Assembly: GCA_037140615.1 (NCBI GenBank)
Contig: JBAXED010000138.1
Coordinates: 1-8,965, forward strand
Direction of reading: 5' to 3'
DNA length: 8,965 bases
DNA from: CAINVV01 sp037140615
GTDB taxonomy: Bacteria; Bacteroidota; Bacteroidia; Bacteroidales; Prolixibacteraceae
The first letter of the stretch is position 1; each line of letters starts with the position of its first letter. Shown one piece after another: positions 1-5,806 of the stretch. A program made the position numbers and the translations under genes. The notes beneath the pieces are model-generated. The model saw only the letters and a program-made list of their open reading frames with translations. It made no database searches and had not been told where the DNA came from.

Positions 1-1319
1 AGTCCGGTGAAAACACCCATTTGCAACGGTTTGAAGTTGATTTGATCGTTGCTGCTCATAGAATGTAAATATTGTTTCAATCTTGGCTCTACTGTCAGGA
101 CCAGATTTTTACCCAGGCTATAGCCAAATTCTATTCCGGCGGAACCTGAATAAAGGACATCCCTGAGATTATTGGTATTGCCTTTGGATAGCAAAATACC
201 ATTCTCTACGATTGAGGCCTTATTTCCTATCAGAATATTTGTGCTTATTCCACCTGTCAGACCAACAGAGATAGCATTATCTATCAGTTTATAAGTAGCT
301 TGAATGGGTATTTCAAGATATTTAAAGTCTTGTGAAACATCCGAGCCGAAAACATTTGATGCCGCAGACTGGATGCCGTTGGAGGCGACAGCCTGCATCC
401 CATTGGAATACACGATGCTAGAAGCAGAAGGCAGATAAAGAACAACTTCATTAGAGATGTTGGCCTTTTTCTCAACGGGTTCAAGATAAGTAATGCCTGA
501 CTTGGCACTTAGGGTATAATCTGTATGGGTTCCTTGCTTTATCTGAGAATACCTGACTCCAGTACTAATACTGATTTTATCATTTAATTTGTAAGAAGCC
601 ATCATTCCACCACTAACGGTTCCCATGGATTTTGTTCCAGAATTTGCTCCCTGAATTTGTGGAGCGAACATCGGAGAAACTTCTGCCTTAACCTTCCAGG
701 CGCCTTTGACAGATCTGCCTGAAGAGGAGGAAGGGGTTAGATCTGAATTTGCAAAATAGAGTGGTTCGGCATTTTTCTGTCTGGTTTTTGATCCCTGTTC
801 TGATTTCTTATCCTCCTTGGTTGCATTGACATTCTCTTGCAGAACTGTCTTCCCCTGCTCTTTATCAGCCTTCGGAGGGACCATAGCAGTCTTTGTATCT
901 GATGCAGCGGAACCTTTATTTTTGTATAAGGAAAGGATATGTGATTTTTTTGCATGAATGCTTCCATTCATCACTACTTGTTTACTTTGATCAGCAAGGA
1001 GTTGTTTTTCAGGTACAGGCAAAATAGCACTCTTTTTACTTGAAACAGTATTCTCAGGGGAGATTACCTGATTCATTTGTGCAGGAATTTTGTTGTCTGA
1101 GAATTGTTTCTGATCAGTGCTGTACCATCCGGCAACTACTGCAATCAATAAAGCTGCTGCAATACCGATAACAGTCTTTACCTGATTGAGCCGTCGTACT
1201 TTGCTTTTGAATACCATCTGTTCATTGATCTGCCCCAAAAGGCCAACCGGAGGATTCTCTTCGAAATTCCCCAGCTTTTCTTTAAAAAGTTGATCAATAG
1301 TATTCTTATCCATTCTCAT
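1..1319 (-). CDS. Trans-envelope outer-membrane beta-barrel protein with cytoplasmic anti-sigma-like N-terminus (partial, C-terminus off the left edge)
   Basis: The frame stays open from an ATG at 1319-1317 to the window edge, giving at least 439 residues. The start overlaps the sigma factor stop as ATGA; a second in-frame ATG lies two codons on (1313-1311). Residues 1-48 are polar and end in a basic stretch (KSKVRRLNQVK). Residues 49-66 form one hydrophobic helix (TVIGIAAALLIAVVAGWY). Residues about 67-205 are a Lys/Ser/Gln-rich low-complexity linker. From about 206 the protein shows alternating strands typical of Bacteroidota barrels, including YLEIPIQATYKL. The closing FKPLQMGVFTG resembles the last strands of such barrels, so probably few residues are missing. 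The positive-inside rule places the N-terminus in the cytoplasm. Its DQLFKEKLGNFEENPP stretch resembles the head of Bacteroidota proteins encoded next to ECF sigma factors. An anti-sigma role is inferred from that and from coupling to the sigma gene. It could instead simply be a target porin-like protein. Confidence 0.5.
   Translation of the reverse strand, partial: MRMDKNTIDQLFKEKLGNFEENPPVGLLGQINEQMVFKSKVRRLNQVKTVIGIAAALLIAVVAGWYSTDQKQFSDNKIPAQMNQVISPENTVSSKKSAILPVPEKQLLADQSKQVVMNGSIHAKKSHILSLYKNKGSAASDTKTAMVPPKADKEQGKTVLQENVNATKEDKKSEQGSKTRQKNAEPLYFANSDLTPSSSSGRSVKGAWKVKAEVSPMFAPQIQGANSGTKSMGTVSGGMMASYKLNDKISISTGVRYSQIKQGTHTDYTLSAKSGITYLEPVEKKANISNEVVLYLPSASSIVYSNGMQAVASNGIQSAASNVFGSDVSQDFKYLEIPIQATYKLIDNAISVGLTGGISTNILIGNKASIVENGILLSKGNTNNLRDVLYSGSAGIEFGYSLGKNLVLTVEPRLKQYLHSMSSNDQINFKPLQMGVFTG
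360..407 (-). repeat. 24-nt tandem repeat encoding SNG(M/I)Q(A/S)(V/A)A in a barrel loop
   Basis: Reading the minus strand, the barrel gene encodes SNGMQAVA (407-384), then SNGIQSAA (383-360), then a decayed third unit beginning SNVFG (359 downward). The DNA copies are similar but not identical. The repeat lies between predicted strands, just before the YLEIP strand, so it probably sits in a loop, possibly surface-exposed. Loop repeats like this can change copy number; that is inference. Confidence 0.6.
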
Positions 1320-1885
1320 ATTGCTTTTACCCGAACTTTTTTTTCTGAACCGAATTCTTCAGTTACCTTTTTTTGTAAAATCATCCTTGCCCTGGACAAA
1401 TTTGATTTCGAAGTACCTTCAGAAATATTCATCATTTCTCCGATTTCCAGATGTGAATAACCTTCTATCGCATAGAGGTTAAAAACCATTCTGTACCGGG
1501 GTGGTAATTCTTGTATGATCTTCATTAATTCGCCTGCGGAAATTGAAGAGATGGTTTCCTCAACCCATTCGGTTGATTCATAAATACTCATCTCCTCTAC
1601 CGGATACAAGCGATCATGCTTTCTGAACTTTTCCAGGGCAGTGTTGACCATGATTCGTCGCATCCACCCTTCAAAAGATCCTTTAAATTCGAACTGCCTG
1701 ATTTTGGTAAAGACCCTTACAAAACCTTCCTGTAAAATGTCTTCAGCGTCCGCAGAATCTTTCGCATATCTTAGACAGACCCCATACATTCTTGGTGAGA
1801 ATTGACGGTACAACTCGGTTTGAGCCTTGCTGTTACCCTCCCAACATTTATATATGATCTCTTCTAACTGGGTCACTTTTAACAA
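1316..1885 (-). CDS. ECF-family RNA polymerase sigma factor (sigma-70 family)
   Basis: This 189-residue protein directs RNA polymerase to alternative promoters. Sigma region 2 spans about residues 22-90, with DAEDILQEGFVRVF (47-60) and the region 2.3/2.4-like FEGWMRRIMVNTALEKFRK. Region 4 spans about 122-172, with LPPRYRMVFNLYAIEGYSHLEIGEMM and the recognition helix around SEGTSKSNLSRAR. There is no region 3, and the length is normal for an ECF factor. No in-frame ATG exists between the upstream stop (1927-1925) and the conserved domain. Initiation is therefore at TTG (1885) or GTG (1876, residue 4); I kept TTG. The stop TGA lies inside the ATGA that starts the barrel gene, which implies translational coupling. 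A candidate ECF promoter at 2021-2050 suggests autoregulation. Family assignment is secure; the regulon is unknown. Confidence 0.95.
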   Translation of the reverse strand: MLKVTQLEEIIYKCWEGNSKAQTELYRQFSPRMYGVCLRYAKDSADAEDILQEGFVRVFTKIRQFEFKGSFEGWMRRIMVNTALEKFRKHDRLYPVEEMSIYESTEWVEETISSISAGELMKIIQELPPRYRMVFNLYAIEGYSHLEIGEMMNISEGTSKSNLSRARMILQKKVTEEFGSEKKVRVKAI

Positions 1886-1960
1886 ACTGATAAAAGATTT
1901 GGAACGATGTACTGTTGATACAATTTATCCCTGCAAATGTCTTCAAAAGTTGTTAAAGAA

Positions 1961-1989
1961 CGAAAATAAAAACCACATAAAGTGTGGTT
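1961..1989 (-). terminator. Terminator-like hairpin in the sigma factor leader (possible attenuator)
   Basis: On the minus strand AACCACA (1989-1983), loop CTTTA and TGTGGTT (1977-1971) form a perfect 7-bp stem, followed at once by TTTATTTT. This is the form of an intrinsic terminator. It could end transcripts arriving from the TlpA-like gene. It also lies downstream of the candidate sigma promoter, so sigma transcripts from that promoter must read through it. The stem is short, so strength is uncertain. Confidence 0.5.
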
Positions 1990-2005
1990 TGAACATATTT
2001 TCAGA

Positions 2006-2018
2006 ACTAGTGACTAGT
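2006..2018. promoter_or_regulatory. Symmetric operator-like site ACTAGT-G-ACTAGT
   Basis: Two copies of the palindromic hexamer ACTAGT flank a single G, giving a 13-bp element that is at once a direct repeat and a dyad. It begins three bases downstream of the proposed -10 element (CGTCTTA, 2027-2021), so it would overlap the transcription start of the sigma gene. A regulator-binding role is inferred from symmetry and position only. Confidence 0.35.
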
Positions 2019-2020
2019 CT

Positions 2021-2050
2021 TAAGACGTAACTCGGGATTGAAATGGTTGC
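2021..2050 (-). promoter_or_regulatory. Candidate ECF-type promoter for the sigma factor operon
   Basis: The minus strand carries GCAACC (2050-2045), a 17-base spacer, and CGTCTTA (2027-2021). ECF promoters generally combine an AAC-containing -35 with a CGTC-type -10 at about this spacing, and ECF genes commonly have their own promoter type upstream. The predicted transcript starts near 2016 and has a leader of about 130 bases. The specificity of this particular sigma factor is unknown, so autoregulation is inferred. Confidence 0.55.
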
Positions 2051-2193
2051 GTGATGATTACAACTATTTATGAACAAAAATCAACGAAATGTTAAAATCC
2101 ATCAATGAAAAATAAAAAGCGAGCAATTAAAATTTCAGTGCACCTATCAATTAGTTCTAAAATTCATTGTTCACTTTTTCTTTTCGTTATTCA

Positions 2194-3294
2194 TTATTTG
2201 CCCATCAGCTCAGCCAATTTATTGGCCAACTCTTCCCCACGCAGGTTTTTTCCAATGATTTTACCTTCTTTGTTAAGTAAAAAAGTGCATGGGATTGCTG
2301 TAACGCCATATTTTTGAGCGATTTCGCTCTGCCAGAATTTTAGTTCAGAGACTTGATGCCAAACCAGTTTGTCATCGGAAATTGCCTTAACCCAGGCCTC
2401 TTTTTCTCTATCGAGGGATACACCAACAACATCAAATCCCCGATCTTTGTATTTTCCGTAAAGGGCCACAACATTTGGATTTTCCTTGCGACAGGGTTGA
2501 CACCATGCGGCCCAGAAATCAATCATCACATATTTTCCTCTGGTTGAGGAGAGGGTGAAAGTACCTCCATCAGGTGTTGGCAGTGTAAAGTCGGGAGCCA
2601 ATGCACCTGCATCGGTGATCCTTTTCTTATCTGCAATTTTTTTCAGTTCACCAATATAAATCGAGGGCTGAACAGCCGGATCCAGAAAAGCAATTAAAGT
2701 ATCAATTTCAGCAGCGGAGATGGTTTGCCCGAACTGCATCATGGCAACAAGAGGTGAGACGGTGGATTTTTTATGCTCACGAATAAAATTCTTGGCATAT
2801 ACGTTAAGATTCTGTACCATTGCTTCGTAATCGATTTGGGCTTTTTTCATTCCTTCCTGATCTCCTGATTGTTGAGCCGTGGCATATCTTTGCTGCATTC
2901 CTTGTGCCTCTTTGGATAAATTCGTCAATTCTGTTTGGTAGATATTAAATTCTTCGTTAGAATTGGATCCGGTTACAACAGTTTTAGTAAGGCTATCGGC
3001 ATATGCCTGTATTGTAATTGAACCGTTTTCTGCAAAAAATTGTGCAACCATTTCCTGTGGACCCATGGCCACAAAACGAAGCTCAGGCAGATCCGTTTTT
3101 CCGGTAAGCTGGAATTTGCCTTTGTTGATTGATGAAGAGTCTTCTGCAACCCATTTCCCATCAGCAAATTTCATCAACAGAATCTTGCCGCTATCTTTGC
3201 CTTTTATCTCCCCTTTGATTACAAATTTATCTGGTTTTGCACAGGAGATAATGCTACATGTGATCAATCCCAAAAACAACATTCTTTTTATCAT
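2194..3294 (-). CDS. TlpA-like thiol:disulfide oxidoreductase lipoprotein (DUF4369-type N-terminus plus thioredoxin-fold domain)
   Basis: This 366-residue protein has a lipoprotein signal peptide with lipobox IISC and predicted lipidated Cys18. Residues about 23-115 (KFVIKGEIKGKDSGKILL onward) look like the DUF4369 domain often fused to Bacteroidota thioredoxins. Residues 116-220 are mostly helical and polar. Residues about 232-364 form the AhpC/TSA-redoxin/TlpA domain, beginning APDFTLP. The active site is WCQPC (Cys265, Cys268), so both redox cysteines are present. The cis-proline is Pro335 and is followed by an extra cysteine (Cys336). The family carries out thiol-disulfide exchange in the periplasm, often reducing apocytochromes or scaffold proteins; the substrate here is unknown. 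It lies 86 bases downstream of meaB on the same strand and has its own -7 promoter match at 3349-3356. Confidence 0.92.
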   Translation of the reverse strand: MIKRMLFLGLITCSIISCAKPDKFVIKGEIKGKDSGKILLMKFADGKWVAEDSSSINKGKFQLTGKTDLPELRFVAMGPQEMVAQFFAENGSITIQAYADSLTKTVVTGSNSNEEFNIYQTELTNLSKEAQGMQQRYATAQQSGDQEGMKKAQIDYEAMVQNLNVYAKNFIREHKKSTVSPLVAMMQFGQTISAAEIDTLIAFLDPAVQPSIYIGELKKIADKKRITDAGALAPDFTLPTPDGGTFTLSSTRGKYVMIDFWAAWCQPCRKENPNVVALYGKYKDRGFDVVGVSLDREKEAWVKAISDDKLVWHQVSELKFWQSEIAQKYGVTAIPCTFLLNKEGKIIGKNLRGEELANKLAELMGK

Positions 3295-3312
3295 CTGCTT
3301 TTCTTTGTTTTA

Positions 3313-3329
3313 GGGTTGAACAACAACCC
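3313..3329 (-). promoter_or_regulatory. Small leader hairpin ahead of the TlpA-like gene
   Basis: GGGTTG (3313-3318) and CAACCC (3324-3329) pair perfectly around a 5-base loop. The hairpin ends 18 bases upstream of the ATG at 3294. It overlaps a 10-bp palindrome AACCCGGGTT at 3325-3334, so two mutually exclusive foldings are possible. It would lie in the 5' leader if transcription starts near 3342. A regulatory role is inference. Confidence 0.35.
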
Positions 3330-3348
3330 GGGTTTAAAATGAATAGTT

Positions 3349-3356
3349 CAAAAATA
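3349..3356 (-). promoter_or_regulatory. Bacteroidota -7 element (TATTTTTG) upstream of the TlpA-like gene
   Basis: Minus-strand TATTTTTG matches the TAnnTTTG -7 consensus exactly, about 55 bases before the ATG. I find no convincing TTTG -33 box at the usual distance, so this is a weak promoter call. If real, the gene can be expressed independently of meaB. Confidence 0.35.
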
Positions 3357-3380
3357 GAAAACATTTTGAGAACAGTGCTC

Positions 3381-4508
3381 TCAGTGTTTACCAATGGTGC
3401 TGTAATATTTTTTAAGCAACTGCTGGGCAGCTACAAATGGACTGATTTTCTCTTCTGAAACATCTTTTTCAAGTGCAGTAATGTTACTACGAACTAGTTT
3501 GTTCTGGTAAAAGCTATCTTTCAGGTTTGCATCAATGGTTTCAAACATCCAGAATCTGGACTGCGAAGAACGTCGTTCCTCAAAAAAACCATTTTCTTTA
3601 ACCATTTCGAAGTATTCTTCTATACTCCCGGCAATTTCGCTCATACCGGTTTTCCTGATAGAAGAGCAAACTTTGACCTGAGGTATCCAACCAGAAAGTG
3701 ATGGAGGGAATAGATGCAGTGCATTGCGGTAAAGTGTTGCTGCCGCACTGGCGCGATGCAGGTTGTCGCCATCTGCTTTGTTGATAACTATGGCATCCGC
3801 CATTTCCATGATGCCTCTTTTAATCCCTTGTAAATCATCTCCAGCTCCTGAAATTTGCAGGAGAAGAAAGAAATCAACCATAGAATGAACGGCCGTTTCA
3901 GATTGACCTACTCCCACAGTTTCGATCAGAATGGTATCGTAGCCGGCTGCTTCGCACAACAATATTGTTTCGCGGGTTTTTCTGGCCACTCCACCCAAAG
4001 ACCCCGAGGAAGGGCTTGGCCGGATATATGCATTGGGATCAGCTGAAAGTTCTTCCATTCTGGTTTTGTCACCAAGAATAGATCCTTTTGATCGCTCAGA
4101 GCTTGGATCAATAGCAAGGACTGCCAGTTTTTTCCCGGTAGAAGTTAGATAAGTTCCAAATGATTCTATAAATGTACTCTTGCCGGATCCAGGCACACCG
4201 GTAATGCCAATTCGAATTGATTTTCCTGAGAAAGGTAAACAGTGTCCGATAATTTTCTGGGCAATGACTTGATGTTCAGGCTTATTACTTTCAATCAAGG
4301 TTACAGCTCTGCTCAGAATCGTTCTATTGCCCTGAAGAATACCTTCACAATATTGTTCGGAGGTTAACTCTTTTTTCTTATTTTTTTTCAGAAAACGATT
4401 GACCGAATCCGTATTCACTGCTTCAGGATGTTCAATCCCTTTGTTGACACTGAGTCCGATAAAGGAAGTATCATTTTCAGGATGATTAACATTTCCGGAT
4501 TTTGCCAT
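3381..4508 (-). CDS. meaB: Methylmalonyl-CoA mutase-associated GTPase MeaB (ArgK family)
   Basis: This 375-residue cytoplasmic G3E-family P-loop GTPase protects and reloads adenosylcobalamin in methylmalonyl-CoA mutase. Visible motifs are the Walker A loop GVPGSGKST (104-112), IDPSS (133-137), the switch region ETVGVGQSE (196-204) and the guanine-specificity motif NKAD (243-246). MeaB features such as SPSSGSLGGVARKTRE and ISGAGDDLQGIKRGIMEMAD are intact. The first 45 or so residues (VNKGIEHPE, VNRFLKKNKKK) are a polar extension; I believe similar extensions are common in Bacteroidota MeaB. The mutase subunits are not in this window. The gene lies downstream of the DUF1573 gene on the same strand, separated only by the palindromic repeat at 4529-4601, so its promoter is unclear and read-through is possible. 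Confidence 0.96.
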   Translation of the reverse strand: MAKSGNVNHPENDTSFIGLSVNKGIEHPEAVNTDSVNRFLKKNKKKELTSEQYCEGILQGNRTILSRAVTLIESNKPEHQVIAQKIIGHCLPFSGKSIRIGITGVPGSGKSTFIESFGTYLTSTGKKLAVLAIDPSSERSKGSILGDKTRMEELSADPNAYIRPSPSSGSLGGVARKTRETILLCEAAGYDTILIETVGVGQSETAVHSMVDFFLLLQISGAGDDLQGIKRGIMEMADAIVINKADGDNLHRASAAATLYRNALHLFPPSLSGWIPQVKVCSSIRKTGMSEIAGSIEEYFEMVKENGFFEERRSSQSRFWMFETIDANLKDSFYQNKLVRSNITALEKDVSEEKISPFVAAQQLLKKYYSTIGKH

Positions 4509-4528
4509 CTCTGTTTGATAATATATGC

Positions 4529-4601
4529 GTAGAGACGAGGCATGCCCCGTCTCTCTCTTATGTATAAATGTCGAATAAGGCGTGGCTTGCCACGTCTCTA
4601 C
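4529..4601. repeat. GTAGAGACG-type palindromic intergenic repeat (composite, two hairpins)
   Basis: GTAGAGACG (4529-4537) and CGTCTCTAC (4593-4601) are perfect inverted ends of a 73-bp block. Inside, 4531-4554 is a 24-nt near-perfect palindrome centred on GGCATGCC, with one mismatched pair. The segment 4581-4594 is a second hairpin (CGTGGC, TT, GCCACG). The block therefore looks like two short palindromic units, the second missing its left GTAGAGA arm. It starts 5 bases beyond the stop of the DUF1573 gene and fills most of the gap to meaB. Dispersed palindromes with GTAGAGACG...CGTCTCTAC ends are, to my recollection, common in some Bacteroidota and cyanobacterial genomes. A REP/MITE-like origin is inferred. 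In mRNA it could terminate or stabilise the DUF1573 transcript. Confidence 0.75.
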
Positions 4602-4605
4602 ACAG

Positions 4606-5697
4606 TTATTGCGCCTTTGCTACATTACCGGAGATCCGCAAAATGGTCGTAGCTGAGTTCGGATCGTTGGATATGACAGTGATGGTTTTATTCTGCAAAC
4701 CTAATTTCCCGGTGGAATCAAAAATCACTTTAAGATCGGTATCAGATCCTGGTTTAATAACATTTGAAGTTGGGTTTGCTGCAGTACAACCGCATGATGC
4801 TTTGACGCTGCGGATCTGAAGATCACTTTTCCCTTTGTTCAGAATTTTAAAGGTGTACTCAACTTTCTTTCCTTCCTTGATCTCTCCAAAATCATATACG
4901 CGTTCGTTAAAATCAATGATGGGTGCATTCTGAATCTCTTTTTGTGACAGTTTTGAGAAATCTTCCTCTACTGTTGCAGTTATATTGACCCCAAAATTGT
5001 AATTCTCTTCTCCATTGTAGGTAAGATAAACTCTGGCCATTTGAAATCCAAGTTCCGGAATTTTAGCTCCATCAAAAGTGACAACAACAAAACCGGTGGC
5101 ATTGGGCTCAACAACAGCAGGCACAGCATTTACAATAAGATGCGCAGGAACACCTTTTAGTCCGATGGTTACTTTACTACCCGAAGTGTTGATGAATTTC
5201 AAAGAGTCGGTTTTCTTCTCATTGTTTTTGATTCTTACAAAGGAAAGATTGTTATTCAGCATCCTGATTTTACCCAGGTCAATGGGGTATTGCTCAGCTA
5301 CAGAAAGCGTCTTTGGAACAACCTCTCCGGCAATTTTCAACACAAGTGCCCCATTGGGGATATTTGCCATGACAGTGATGGTCTTGTTGAAACTTCCCGG
5401 ACGATTTAAAGGATTGTAGGAAACTTTGATAAATCCGGATTTTCCAGGTAAGATCGGTTCTTTGCTCCATTCTGGTGTCGTGCAACCACAAGAGGCATTG
5501 ACTGTTGACACCACCAATGGAACTTTCCCATTGTTTTTAAAATTAAAGTTAAAGTTAGCAGGACCGGCGTCTTCCTTGATCTTGCCAAAATCGTGGTCCA
5601 TGGTTTCGAAAGCCATCTCGGCAGTCGTTTGAGCCCCGGCATTCAACCCAATGATGAGCAGAAGGGCAACAGTGAAAAAGCGAATTGAATATAGCAT
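4606..5697 (-). CDS. Secreted protein with two DUF1573 domains
   Basis: This 363-residue protein has a Sec signal peptide (FFTVALLLIIGLNAGAQ) with likely signal peptidase I cleavage after Ala22 and no lipobox. Residues about 30-125 and about 265-361 are two copies of the DUF1573 fold, each with HDFG or YDFG near the start, an ASCGCT motif (Cys70/Cys72 and Cys302/Cys304), and a closing NKTITV...PN segment. Residues about 130-245 form a middle beta-rich, Ig-like domain without the cysteine motif. DUF1573 is widespread in Bacteroidota exported proteins and its biochemical role is not established. The paired Cys-Gly-Cys sites suggest metal binding or redox behaviour, which is inference. Transcription may begin near 5775 (-7 match at 5781-5788). 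Confidence 0.9.
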   Translation of the reverse strand: MLYSIRFFTVALLLIIGLNAGAQTTAEMAFETMDHDFGKIKEDAGPANFNFNFKNNGKVPLVVSTVNASCGCTTPEWSKEPILPGKSGFIKVSYNPLNRPGSFNKTITVMANIPNGALVLKIAGEVVPKTLSVAEQYPIDLGKIRMLNNNLSFVRIKNNEKKTDSLKFINTSGSKVTIGLKGVPAHLIVNAVPAVVEPNATGFVVVTFDGAKIPELGFQMARVYLTYNGEENYNFGVNITATVEEDFSKLSQKEIQNAPIIDFNERVYDFGEIKEGKKVEYTFKILNKGKSDLQIRSVKASCGCTAANPTSNVIKPGSDTDLKVIFDSTGKLGLQNKTITVISNDPNSATTILRISGNVAKAQ

Positions 5698-5780
5698 AGG
5701 TTTTAACTTAAAATTTAAAATTTATTGAAATAAATTGAAGTCAATTGCGTTATGGAAAAAATTACTCTTGATTCAGGTTA

Positions 5781-5788
5781 CAAAACTA
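5781..5788 (-). promoter_or_regulatory. Bacteroidota -7 element (TAGTTTTG) for the DUF1573 gene
   Basis: Minus-strand TAGTTTTG matches TAnnTTTG exactly, within the 109-base gap after the phosphofructokinase gene. The -33 region would overlap the phosphofructokinase stop, and no TTTG is present at normal spacing. It would give a leader of roughly 75 AT-rich bases before the ATG at 5697. No clear terminator for the upstream gene is visible, so read-through is also possible. Confidence 0.35.
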
Positions 5789-5806
5789 AAAAAATGATTT
5801 AATAAT

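Larger units (their letters stand above)
1886..2193. other. 308-bp intergenic region: sigma factor promoter and leader
   Basis: No convincing gene lies here. Short plus-strand open frames at 1827-2030 and 2105-2317 overlap real minus-strand genes and lack recognisable protein features. On the minus strand the region holds, in order, the downstream flank of the TlpA-like gene (no clear terminator next to its stop), an ECF-type promoter match (2050-2021), a 13-bp symmetric element (2018-2006), a hairpin followed by a T-rich run (1989-1961) and about 75 bases of AT-rich leader before the TTG/GTG start. The plus strand shows no obvious signal. Confidence 0.6.

Noticed and set aside
284..967. Minus-strand frames at 284-508 and 737-967
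   Set aside because: Both lie inside the long open frame of the barrel protein (1-1319), which is uninterrupted and has recognisable architecture.
1..1319. The partial barrel protein as a FecR/TonB-dependent transducer
   Set aside because: It has no FecR domain, no TonB box and no plug, and the barrel is far smaller than a TonB-dependent receptor. It fits the small Bacteroidota outer-membrane barrel type.
1827..2317. Two short plus-strand open frames (1827-2030 and 2105-2317)
   Set aside because: They overlap the ends of real minus-strand genes and cover the sigma promoter and leader. The translations show no domain or signal features that stand out.
3368..3382. Imperfect palindrome GAGAACAGTGCTCTC at the meaB stop codon as a terminator
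   Set aside because: A mismatch and a very small loop weaken the stem, it overlaps the stop codon, and the following minus-strand sequence (AAAATGTTTTC) is not a continuous T-run.
2194..5697. TlpA-like, meaB and DUF1573 genes as one functional redox operon
   Set aside because: They share a strand, but a repeat element separates DUF1573 from meaB, the TlpA-like gene has its own promoter match, and MeaB has no link to periplasmic redox. Co-transcription cannot be excluded, but functional unity is not supported.
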